Positions 22,111 to 32,038 of a stretch of 64,000 bases of DNA are shown here, piece after piece. The stretch lies in assembly GCA_001972305.1 (NCBI GenBank), contig BDDD01000059.1, forward strand, positions 98,938-162,937, given 5' to 3'. Under the pieces are notes generated by a model that searched no databases, was not told the origin of the DNA, and was given only the letters and a program-made list of their open reading frames with translations. The position numbers were made by a program, and so were the translations under genes. How positions within the stretch are numbered: the stretch's first letter is position 1; the number at the start of each line of letters is the position of its first letter. Source of the DNA: Cephalotus follicularis. Lineage: Eukaryota; Streptophyta; Magnoliopsida; Oxalidales; Cephalotaceae.

Positions 22111-23453
22111 TGTGACATCCGTGTCCTAGTACGGTCTGTATATGTGAGCCTGTATAGCTTTCTGTCTGTCTGTCTAACGGTTGGTCCTTTCTCTAGTTCT
22201 CATGACATATGCATTACGGCATTAATAAAATTTTTACTAATGTGATTTCATTTTGATGGTTTTTCTGCGTAACATAAGTTTTCTCTGCTGAAAAATTTAA
22301 TGATGTTTTTTCTGAAATGATTGTTGATTCGGAAAAATAGCCTAAGTGGTATGTCCTAAACATCCAATTTCTGTCCGTATCGGTTAAATTCTGGGCAAAA
22401 ACCATTCCGTTTTGAGTTGAATATATATGAGAAATGTCATTTTTTGGCTCATTTATGCCTCTCTCTCTCCCCAACTTTCTCTCTCCTCTCTCCCGTCTCT
22501 CTCTGCCTTTTACCTTATACCGCTGGCATCAGTGCCGATCTGATGCCGGTGAAGGTACCGGTCGAACCACAGTGACCTCCTGAGCACACCAGCCCCAGCC
22601 TCGACGTCGGCAACGGCGCCGTTTACGCCCTGCGATCTCTTCTCTCCCAGCCACTATTTTGCTTCGTTCCGACGTCTCCGGCGATCATCACGGCAAGGCA
22701 AGCCCAGATTCGGACTCCTGGCGTCGCCGATGGGTGACAACGCCGGCAACGCCGATGGGTGACGAAGCCAACCGCGATCAACGCGGCCGTTCCGGCCAGA
22801 TGCGGCAGTGCCACGACAAACACTCCTCGGATCTGTGTTCCCTAGCCTCCGATGCCCCAGATGAAACTTCTAGGGCTGACCGATGATGCGCGTGGCCGAC
22901 ACGCGCCGGCCAGTGGTGGCGCGTGGCCCCACGCACCGACGGCCCTTTGCGTCCCATTCTGATAGCTTTTCGGCTCCGTTCTCCGTGTTGATGTGATCCG
23001 TTCCAGTTCCGCTGCAGGATTCTGACTCTGTGCTCCGTTCCGTCCGATTTTGGTAAACTTTGAACTTTTCTCTGTTAGTTCTGTTTTCCATTGAATTCTA
23101 TATTTTTGTATCTGTATCTGATTCTGTATCTGTTTCTATTATATATATAAGCTAGAATTATATAATCGATTCGAATTGGATAACTTGGACGATCACTTGG
23201 ACTAGTTTTAAATGTTTTTGAAAGAGTGTTTAATAAGAAGTTTAAACGATGTTTTAATAACCAGACTTTTGTTTCTGTTAACCATATTGATCGGTTTAGT
23301 TTTCTGACATCTGCACGTATTTCATTGCATAAAGCTTTGCACGTCTTAGTACGTGTTTGAGTTTGATAGTCTGCTGTCTGTCTGTTGGCAGAGAATCATG
23401 CCTTTGAAGTCGGCCATGGAGGAGACCAGTCGAGGGACTCGCTCGTCTGTACT

Positions 23454-24361
23454 GTGAGTGGAACGCCTTTCTTTAACCCTTTTTACTTTGAAATGTTTTA
23501 ATGTTATGAATGTATAAGCGTGTTTGCTTATTTAGTTATGTATCTGAATGAACTTGGTTTTAGTTCATTTCTGAAATCTGTTTTGGTTTAATGTCTGAAT
23601 TTTATTTTAATGTTTTCAAACGCTCGCAAGATAATAGTCATAGTATGACGTTATTTTTAACTCTATCTGTACATGATGAGGAAAATGATTCCTCTATCTG
23701 TTTAAATCTGTTTTGATGGCGTTGATGATTTCTGTATCTGTCTGAATTTGTTTTAAAGTCGGTTTTGAATCCGTTTTAAATCTGCTTTGAAGTATCGGTG
23801 ATTTCTGTGTTCCTGAAATAGGTTTAAACATATCTTGATGCTCTGAGATCTCGGTATTGTATTACTTATACATTTATTTCCCATGAGAGGCACTGTCTAC
23901 ATGGTAGACTTTCTGTTATGATGCTTTGATATGACGGTATCATTGCCTTTCTGTTCTGCTGGACGTTCGGTTCGACGGGGCCCAGACGTCAACCTTACCT
24001 AGTAGACCCATTGTATCTTTATATGTTTATTCTGTTTAAACTTTGTTAAATATTATATATATATCTGAGATTCTGAGGAATTAAATCTGTTTTGAGAAAA
24101 GAATCTGACTTTCTGTTGATTCTGTTAACTTTTGTTTTATAATCTGTTTATAAATCGGCTTTGGATGTATAAATATGTTTAAGTGGTTTTAAATCTATTT
24201 ATAAAATAGATTCTGGATTTTTATTCTGTTTCAATTGTTTTATACTTTTATATTGTTTTCTGTATGGACATTTTTATATTGCGAGCAAATACTCTACTGA
24301 GTCTTTTGTTCCATCTCACTAGTCCTGTGGACTAACCCCCTCCTTTGTTTTCTGTTTTTAG
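23454..24361 (+). other. Putative LTR intron in C
   Basis: The donor-like GTGAGTGG at 23454 and the acceptor at 24360-24361, preceded by ACTAACCCCCTCC and a T-rich tract, form a canonical plant intron of 908 bp. D, E, F and G have matching sites in matching order. Splicing is inferred, not shown. Confidence 0.45.
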
Positions 24362-24527
24362 TTCTGACAGGTTAGTCTGTTGAGTTCTGTCAGCTGGAGT
24401 CAGTCAGTCTGCTGAGGTGAGACCAAAAAGGGCATGCTACCGGAGTCAACACATGCATATCATCATTTCATTAGTATTTAAATTTCTGCATTACTTATGT
24501 TTTTATATAACTGTTTTGGTTTTGTTT

Positions 24528-24700
24528 AAAAGGGCTGAGCCCTATTCAGGTTTTAAGTTTTGTTAATCTGGTTGAGGCAGAGCCCAACCCATTACTTGTT
24601 TTCTGCTTTTAAACTATGGTCTGTTAAGGGTTGAGCCCATTACAAACTGTTTCCTCCTTCGGGAGTGTGATTTTATAAATTGTGTTTTTATTTACAGGGG
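24528..24700 (+). ncRNA. Hairpin cluster near C 3' end
   Basis: The perfect 11-base palindrome GGGCTGAGCCC at about 24531 is followed by weaker copies (GGCAGAGCCC, GGGTTGAGCCC). CTCC-TTCG-GGAG, a C(UUCG)G tetraloop hairpin, follows at 24654-24665, then TTTACAG at 24692-24698. The same order is seen in D, E and F. A structured RNA element is inferred. Confidence 0.45.
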
Positions 24701-24991
24701 GCACAGTCCTATAAACGAATACTACATGCCCGATTTTCGTAAAATTTTAAGAGTTAGAATTATTTTCAAGTTTTTCAAGAAACTTTTCTGTTTTGAAGAA
24801 ACTTTATGTTTTAAAATGCTTTTCTGAAACTCTGTTCTGCTGAACCTACGAGGTGAGTCTCTGATGGAAGGCTTGGCCTCGTAGTTGGCACGGCAGATTC
24901 CAGCTGGGTTGGGTCCGGACGTGTCACAACAACTTCCAAGACAACTCCAACGGCCAAATAACTTCACCAATGGCTAGAATCAAAATAAAGC

Positions 24992-24999
24992 TATAAAAA
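24992..24999 (+). promoter_or_regulatory. TATA box of B 5' LTR
   Basis: TATAAAAA, conserved in the 3' LTR at 28344-28350, lies downstream of the palindrome array. Confidence 0.55.
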
Positions 25000-25582
25000 G
25001 AGCCCAAGAATCAAGATCATAGATCTTTGCACAATCTAAGAACTAGAGTTCAACAACTTCGACTTTCAAATCAAAAGAGAAGAACTTAGAGAGACAAAAG
25101 CTTCCACTTTCAAATGTTTCAAAGCTTGTGTGTCAACCACTTTTACACTTTCATATCAAACCTTTTAGAGGTTACTTTGTAAACAAAAAACCATCCTTTC
25201 AAATCTTTCATTGTAAAAGGGGTGTTAAAACCCAGAGTGAGATAATCAAGAGGTTTCAATCCTTAGTAGGATTATTGGCAGGGAGTGAACCCGGTGTAAG
25301 GTGTTTTCTTTGATTTGCACCCATAAGCCAAAATCAAAGGGTGCTAGTGGTTTCTAGTGGAATTTCAAGGGGATCTTGAGAAAGTGGACGTAGGCACGGT
25401 ATTCGCCGAACCACTATAAATTCGTTTGCACTCTCTCTATCCCTTCTCTCATTACTTTCTATTGTTTGCATCTCAATTGCTTTAGTTGTTCTTGTATTCT
25501 TATTTAGTTTCATAGTTTTAATTTGCATTTTCCGCAAGCAAACAAATTATTAATTTAAGGTTGCCATATAGGTTCTTTCAAT

Positions 25583-25594
25583 TGGTATCAGAGC
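25583..25594 (+). other. Primer binding site of B
   Basis: TGGTATCAGAGC two bases after the 5' LTR end, complementary to initiator tRNA-Met. Confidence 0.9.
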
Positions 25595-25635
25595 GGTTAT
25601 CTCATAATTCTTAATTGTTAGAGATATAAAGATCC

Positions 25636-27304
25636 ATGGCAACTTCTATGAATCTAAATGTAGGATTAGAAGTTTCCTCCATCTCTATACCCTCATTCTT
25701 TGACGGAAACAATTATAGTTTTTGGAAAACTAGAATGACAATATTTTTACAATCCTTAGACTATCAATTGTGGCACATTATTGTTAATGGCCCTAGGATG
25801 CCCACGAGAATGGTAGAAGGAGTAGTTTCTTTAAAGCCCGAAAATGAATTTAACGATAATGACTTTAGAATGCTTCAATTAAATTCAAAGGCTAAACATG
25901 TTTTATTTTGTGTCGTGGGTCCAAATGAGTTTAATCGTATTTCTTCATGCGACACGGCTAAAGAAATGTGGGACTTGTTAGAAGTTACATATGAAGGTAC
26001 TAACCAAGTAAAGGAAACGAAAATTAGTATACTTGTTCATGAATACGAATTATTTTTGATTCATGACAATGAAAGTATTAGTGATATGTTTACTCGTTTT
26101 ACTACGATTATCAATTCTCTTAAAAATCTTGAAAAGTCTCATCCTAACCAAGAACTTGTTGGAAAGATTTTAAGGTGCTTGCCAAGAAGTTGGACTCCAA
26201 AGGTAACAGCAATTGAGGAAGCTAAGGACCTCTTGACTCTTCCACTTGAACAACTCCTTGGCTCCTTGATGACACATGAGACAACGATGAAGAATCATGA
26301 GCATGTGGAGGTCAAAAAGAAGAAAACGATTGCTTTAAGTGCCTCGAAGGAAGAAATTGAAAGTGACAAAGATGGAGATGTAGATATGGCACATATAAAT
26401 TCTCAATTCAAGAAGTTTCTCAAAAGGGCAAAAAGGCTTTCAAAAGAAATTCCCCCAAGAAGAAGAATCAAGCAAAATGGAAGAGCCAAATTGTTATGAA
26501 TGCAAAAAGCTGGACCACTTCAAAAACGAGTGCCCAAATCTTAAAAAGAAAGCACAATTCAAAAAGAAGAATGAACACTCTAAGAAGAAGAAAACAATGG
26601 TAGCCACATGGGATGATACTGATCCCTCAAGCTCCGAAGAAGAAAGTGATGAAGAGGTTGTAAACCTTGCTCTCATGGCAATTGAGGAGGAGGAAGAAGA
26701 TGAGGTAAATTTCTCGTTTGATAAATTGCAAGATGCTTATGAAAATTTATTTAATGAATATAAAATTATTTGTTTGAAAAATAAGTCTCTCAAAAAGGAT
26801 GCTATTTCATTGTCAAAAGAAATTGAAAATCTAAAGAATGGGAATAGCAAATATATAAGTGAAATTGAATATCTAAAAAATGAGAATAGTTACTATATGA
26901 ATGAGATTGAAGTTTCAAATGTTTCTTCAAAATTGTCAAATGATTCAAAGGAAGAAAATGAAAAATTGAAAATTGAAAATGATGCTTTGAAGAAAATTTT
27001 CTCTAAGTTTTCAAATAGTAATGATAAATTTGATACACTTCTAGGATTTCAAATATGCGTGTTTGATAAATCCGGTTTAGGCTATGAAGAGATGAAAAAT
27101 GTCAAACACTTTAAAAATTTCTTTGTTAAGAAAAATGATCCCAAAATTGCTTGCAACTATTGTAATAGACCGGGACATATTTCCACCTCTTGCGTTCATA
27201 GAAAGAACTTTTGTGTTGGTAAAACTAGAAAAATGTGCGTTCCCAAAGGAACCATTCTAACTAACTCTCTAGGACCCAAGCTCATTCGGGTACCAAAAGC
27301 TTAA
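25636..27304 (+). pseudogene. B gag, frameshifted
   Basis: The N-terminal part (25636-26499) starts MATSMNLN, followed by FFDGNNYSFWKTRM, the UBN2-type capsid core (WDLLEVTYEGTNQVKE, GKILRCLPRSW) and a basic region. The frame breaks near 26440-26470 and gag continues in another frame to the stop at 27302-27304. That part carries a first knuckle (CYECKKLDHFKNEC), an acidic segment, a long coiled coil (about residues 75-175 of this part) and a second knuckle (CNYCNRPGHISTSC). A coiled coil between knuckles matches A's gag. Apart from this one indel the protein is intact. Confidence 0.85.
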
Positions 27305-27755
27305 ACTCTGTTTTTGTAGGTGTACTTGAAGTTAAATTGTTCAAGTACATATGTTGGGGGAGAAAGCTTTTGAGGGAGAGGTAATGTTTTTATATAATAA
27401 TGTAATGCTCACATTGAATCATATGTTAACTTTCAAATGGTATAACTTCATATTTCAAAAGATATCACTTTTATGTTGTCAAATTGGTATCAATGTTATT
27501 ATTCAAAAATCTATTCTTTTTTATGCTAACAAAAAGGGGGAGAAAGCATATGTTAAGGGGGAGTTGTACAAAGAGTATTGGTATAATGAGTATATTGTAA
27601 ATTATCTTAATGTATATATTAAGGGGTAGTTTAACTAAGGGGGAGATTGTCAATTTTAAAATTTGTTTTAATATATGTTAAATTTCTTCAAATTTAATCC
27701 CTATTGTAGAAGCTTTTTATTGTAAATGTTTTGTCATCATCAAAAAGTGGGAGAT
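27305..27755 (+). other. B 3' spacer with multiple polypurine tracts
   Basis: Starts with CTGTTTTTGTAGGTGTACTTGAAG, split here as CTGTTTTTGTAG and GTGTACTTGAAG, which matches the gag/pol junction of A and K; pol is then deleted. Purine runs occur at about 27350 (TGGGGGAGAAAG), 27535, 27555, 27640 and 27747 (AAAAAGTGGGAGAT, next to the LTR). No coding sequence. Confidence 0.7.
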
Positions 27756-28932
27756 TGTTGGGTTTTTGTCTAACAATCCATGTTTTGATAAGAAAAAAGC
27801 ACCTAACTTGTTTTTTAGTGTGAAGATATGACAAAACAAATCAAAACAAGAAAGTGTAGAAACAGGACAAAGCACCGACGGTTTGTTTATAAGCGGCAAC
27901 GCTTAAGGGCAAATTGACGAGAGCATTGGACAAAGCTTCAGCGGTTGATACAACAAAACTGCTTAAAGCGCCGACGATCTCATGGAAAGAGTCAGCGGTT
28001 TGGACCAAGGCGTCAACGCTTAAAGAGCTTGTATCAACGGATAAAAACAGTGACTTACAAAATCAATTAAGGAACTCAAAGCGGCGACGCTGAAGGGAAA
28101 GCATCAGCGCTTTATGCCAAACAGTCAACACCCAGATCAAAGAGCCAGCGGACTGAGCGAGAAATTTCAAATTCAAACGTATAATGGTAACATAAGTGTC
28201 GACGCTTTATTCGACACAGTCAACGCTTTGCGTAGTTGAAAAAATTACTGATCGTGTTTTAAAGAGTTGACTTTGAAGCAACAACTTCAAAGACAACTCC
28301 AATGGCCAAATAACTTCACCAATGGCTAAAATCAAAAGAAAGCTATAAAAAGAGGCCAAGAATCAAGATCAAAGATCTTTGCACAATCTAAGAACTAGAG
28401 TTCAACAACTTCAACTTTCAAATCAAAAGAGAAGAACTTAGTGAGACAAAAGCTTCCACTTTCAAATCCTTCAAAGGTTGTGTGTCAAACACTTTTACAC
28501 TTTCATATCAAACCTTTGAGAGGTTACTTTGTAAACACAAAACCATCCTTTCAAATCTTTCATTGTAAAAGGGGTGTTAAAACTCTTAGTGAGATAATCA
28601 AGAGGAGTGAACCCTTAGTAGGATTATCGGCAGGGAGTGACCTCAGTGTAAGGTGTTTTCTTTGATTTGCACCCGTAAGCCAAAATCAAAGGGTGCTAGT
28701 GGTTTCTAGTGGAATCTCAAGGGGATTTTGAGAAAGTGAACGTAGGTACGGAATTTACCGAACCACTATAAATTCGTTTGCACTCTCTCTATCTCTTCTC
28801 TCTTTACTTTCTATTGTTTGCCTATCAATTGCTTTAGTTGTTCTTGTATGCTTATTTAGTTTCATAGTTTTAATTTGTCTTTTCCGCAATCAAACAAATT
28901 ATTAATTTAAGGTTTCCATATAGGTTCTTTCA
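27756..28932 (+). repeat. B 3' LTR (1177 bp)
   Basis: Uninterrupted partner of the 5' LTR. The palindrome array lies at 27875-28235 and the TATA box at 28344-28350. It ends TTCTTTCA before AGAGG. Confidence 0.9.
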
Positions 28933-29298
28933 AGAGGTTATTTGAAACAAACAAAACATCATTGTAATCTTTGATTGTTATAGGGGAGTGAACCCAAAAG
29001 TTGTAAGTGATTGATGTCACTCACAAAGAAGCGTAAAGGTGTACCGAATAGCTCCTGCAAAGATATTCGGAGACTAGTAGAATCTCAAGGAGGTCCATGG
29101 GAAAAGTAGACATAGGCGAGAGATTAGTCGAACCACTACAAAAATCAAGTTTGCACTTTCTAACTCTCTCTCTTCGCTTATCTTGTTTGATTGGTCCTGT
29201 TTGATTGTTTGTTTTACTTTCATAGTTTAATTTGATTTTTTGAAAAAGTTCAATAAATTTTTAAAACTATAATTCACCCCTCTGGTAGTATTTTTAAT

Positions 29299-29310
29299 TG
29301 GTATCAGAGC
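29299..29310 (+). other. Primer binding site of A
   Basis: TGGTATCAGAGC just after the 5' LTR, with the same spacing and the same following ...GCGG as in B. Confidence 0.88.
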
Positions 29311-29354
29311 GGTAGGCTTATAATTCTTAATTGCTAGAGCCTTAAAGATCTACT

Positions 29355-29992
29355 ATGACAATGAACATGAACTCTGGAGAAAGCCAAAATATCTCTAAGC
29401 CACCATACTTTGATGGCAATAACTATAGCCATTGGAAGGCTAAAATGACCATTTTCATCCAATCCTTAGACTATAACTTGTGAGATCTCATTGTTTATGG
29501 TCCAAACTTGCCCACTACTAGAAATAAAAATGGTGAACAAATTCCTGAACCTAGAAGTATCTATAATGATGAAGATAGGAGGAGAGTTCAAATGAACGCA
29601 AAAGCTAAACATATCATAATCTATGCTATAAATTATAGTGATTTTAATAGAGTTTCATCTTGTATTTCGACTTAAAAAATGAGGGATAGACTTGAGGTCA
29701 CCTATAAAGGTACCAATCAAGTCACAGAGGCTAAAATAAGTATGCTTGTTCATGATTATGAGATGTTTACAATGAATGAAAATGAAGACATCAAATCCAT
29801 GTTCACAAGATTCACTAATATTATAAATGCAATACAAGCTCTAGATAAAGTGTATTTTAACAGTGAAATGGTAAGAAAGATTCTCAGGTGTTTGCCAAGA
29901 TCATGGATGCCCAAGTTTACCGCAATGAAAGAAGCAAAGGATCTTAACACCATTCCCTTGGAGGATCTTCTAGGGTCTTTAATGACCTATGA
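29355..29992 (+). pseudogene. A gag, N-terminal half
   Basis: Starts MTMNMNSGESQ, then PYFDGNNYSHWKAKM and the capsid core (LEVTYKGTNQVTEAK, RKILRCLPRSWMPKF), closely resembling B. In-frame stops TGA at 29481-29483 (replacing a Trp) and TAA at 29673-29675 break it. F cuts the gene at 29992 inside LLGSLMTY. Confidence 0.85.
29988..29992. repeat. Target-site duplication of F (TATGA)
   Basis: TATGA lies left of F and at 34135-34139 right of it. Gag sequence continues on both sides. Confidence 0.88.
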
Positions 29993-30051
29993 TGTGACAC
30001 CCTGTGTCAATTTTACGTGATTGATAGGAGCTTCAAATGAAAAAGGACAAA

Positions 30052-30074
30052 GGCACGGGCGTTGCGCCCGTGCC
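30052..30074 (+). ncRNA. GC-rich hairpin near F LTR start
   Basis: GGCACGGGCG and CGCCCGTGCC form a perfect 10 bp stem with a 3-base loop, about 60 bases into the LTR. E and G have comparable hairpins, which suggests a conserved RNA or DNA structure near the transcript start. Confidence 0.55.
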
Positions 30075-30464
30075 ATTGATGAAAAAGAAAAGACAAAGAA
30101 ATGAGAGAGGGAAGCAGAGAGCAGGAACGAAAGAAGAAGAGAAGGACAACGAGCGGGAGAAGAAAGAGAGAAGGGAACAAAGTAGAGATTCGTCACTCGC
30201 CTTCTGGTATCGATGAAGGCAGTGAGAAATCTTCGAAAGAGATAGAGAAGAAAAGAGATGAAGGAGAGAATGACAGAAGGAGAAAAGAGACCGAAGGTGC
30301 ATGGACTGCGGGCACCGCCGTTTTCTTGGTCATTATTTCAGGTAACCCTTTTCTCTTCCTCTCCTTCTCTTCCCCGTTACTCTGTTGTCTTTCTTCTCCA
30401 CCATGGACACAAATGAAGCTTTGAGGGGCTGATAGTTCGTCGAACCCCATGCATTAGTCTACCC

Positions 30465-30560
30465 CTTGACGCTTTGAGAGTAAAGCGTCGACGCCTTGTG
30501 TTGACCAGCTGACGCTTTGAGCGCACAATGTCGACGCTTTGAGTGCTCTGCCAGCGCTTT
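30465..30560. repeat. Sirevirus-type palindromes inside Gypsy LTR F
   Basis: Four to five copies (TAAAGCGTCGACGCC, AGCTGACGCTTTGAG, AATGTCGACGCTTTGAG, CCAGCGCTTTGAG) match the motif of K, A and B. The related LTR E lacks them at the corresponding place. Confidence 0.75.
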
Positions 30561-32038
30561 GAGTTGATAATTGACATCCCCTCTCTACCACTGTAACTAT
30601 TAACAGAGAGAAGTTCAGGATTGATGCAAGGAGGAGTTGTTGTGCGTGGCAGTGAGTAGAATCTGTTGGCGCAACCAGGCCCTGTTCTGATAGCAGGGCG
30701 ACAGTTTAGCAACGACAGCAAGTGGAGCTGAAGGAAGGACCATATTCAGCTCAGCAAAAAATGGAAATGAACGTCAATAGACTAGCAAGTTGGATTGTAC
30801 TATTAAAGTTAGGTTATACTATCTTGCCTTGCATTATGTATTTTGAATGGTTACATAGACTGATTTGGACTGTCTGAAATGGTTTGTATGAATATGCATG
30901 TTGAAGATAACATGTTAGTATTTTGAAGAAAAGGATTTAAATGATATGGTGGATGATTAATGCACATGAATTGAGCTATAGGACTAATGATACACTATCT
31001 ATATTATGTTTCTAATATTTCTGGTTTTTAATTGAGCAGTGGAGAGATGATGGCTTAATGATGAATTTAGGAGTATTTATTACATGATTTAATCACTCTT
31101 TATTTCCTTCCATTTTTGGGTTCTTGTGAATGAATATGAGATTGTGTAAATTGTAATGGTAAATAGAAGTGATATTTTGTTATGATTTAAAGTTGATTGA
31201 AAATGCTAGTAAGTTTGCGGATTAAGAATTGAGGGCTTTTATGGCGTTTTAGTCACTTTTTGAAACTATAGTGGTTCGATTGACTTGAAATTTTAATGGT
31301 AGACCTTAATAAAGGGTTAAGTACTACCTGTAAAGTTTCGTACCAAATAGATTTGGTTTGGACTAAAAAGTGTGAAATTACGCTAAAACCATTTTGAAAC
31401 GATGATTTTACAAAGGAGCATATAACTCTGCTTATCTGTTTGAATTGATTTTTGAGAGGTAGGCTCCTAGTGATGTTTAAATACATTCCTGAAATTTTAG
31501 TGTCAAACGGATATGCTTCCAGCCAAAAAGTCTCGTTTTTGCAGTTTTTACGAAAAAATAGCTCAAACCTTAGTTTTTCAAAGTAGCTCATATCTCTGGT
31601 CATCAGTTTGACTTTATTTTTCAGTGGTAGCTCTTCGGTAGAAATAAAAACCTTTTCCAAAGTTTCAACTCCATTGGATCTTTAAAAATGATAAAAAGGG
31701 TGTTAACTTTGCTTTTCCGGAAATGTCATTTGACAATGACTTTAAAAAAGGATACTAAAGCTCAGCTTGTCAGTTTTACTCGATTTTTGAATGACAGACT
31801 ATTGTGATATTTTAATTATGATCTGAAAAGTTTCACTTTGATACGACATGTTAATGCATAAGTAGCTCATACGTGTATTCATGCAGAGTTAAGGATATGA
31901 TCAATGATAGTGAAGCTTTCAGTCCATGACGGGGAATCCGATAGTCAAACTAGATTTCAGCATCCAGTGAGACGCGAATCTTGTAGCTAATCTAGAGCAT
32001 CAAGGGACTAATTTGCGGGGGTTATTGACATTGATACA

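Larger units (their letters stand above)
22111..24926 (+). repeat. C: Gypsy solo LTR (2816 bp)
   Basis: Runs TGTGACATCCG to GGACGTGTCA with a perfect 5 bp target duplication and no internal region, so it is a solo LTR. D's LTRs are the same family in reverse. Landmarks: GA/CT-rich tract (22440-22510), GC-rich block (22500-23090), GTGAGTGG donor-like site (23454), branch-point and acceptor-like site (24361), and hairpins with a second acceptor-like site (24530-24700). Short open stretches are not kept between copies. Confidence 0.88.
21585..25580 (+). repeat. B 5' LTR, interrupted by C
   Basis: Begins TGTTGGGTTTTTG and ends GGTTCTTTCA. C interrupts it at 22111-24926. The palindrome array lies at 21700-22060 and the TATA box (CTATAAAAAG) at 24991-25000. 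It pairs with 27756-28932. Confidence 0.88.
21585..28932 (+). mobile_element. B: gag-only Sirevirus
   Basis: Two LTRs of matching length (1175 bp without C, and 1177 bp), primer site 25583-25594, gag (25636-27304), a short spacer with several polypurine tracts, then the 3' LTR. Protease, integrase, RT, RNase H and env are absent. B therefore looks like a non-autonomous element that would depend on pol from relatives such as K or A. Its gag also has a frameshift. Confidence 0.88.
20722..29296 (+). repeat. A 5' LTR, interrupted by B
   Basis: Starts TGTTGACATTATG. It is split at 21584 by B and resumes at 28938 to the end at about 29296, two bases before the primer site. It has the AAGCGTCGACGCTT-type array (20840-21300) and a TATA box (TATAAA, 21415-21420). 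The final CA has changed to TA. Confidence 0.85.

Noticed and set aside
22659-23091. Open stretches in the GC-rich block of C (and matching blocks at 45300-45600, 46190-46730, 49730-50520, 55190-55670, 58950-59490)
   Set aside because: They lie in LTRs, differ in frame and length between copies, and have low-complexity Arg/Ser/Pro composition. They reflect GC-rich untranslated LTR sequence, not genes.
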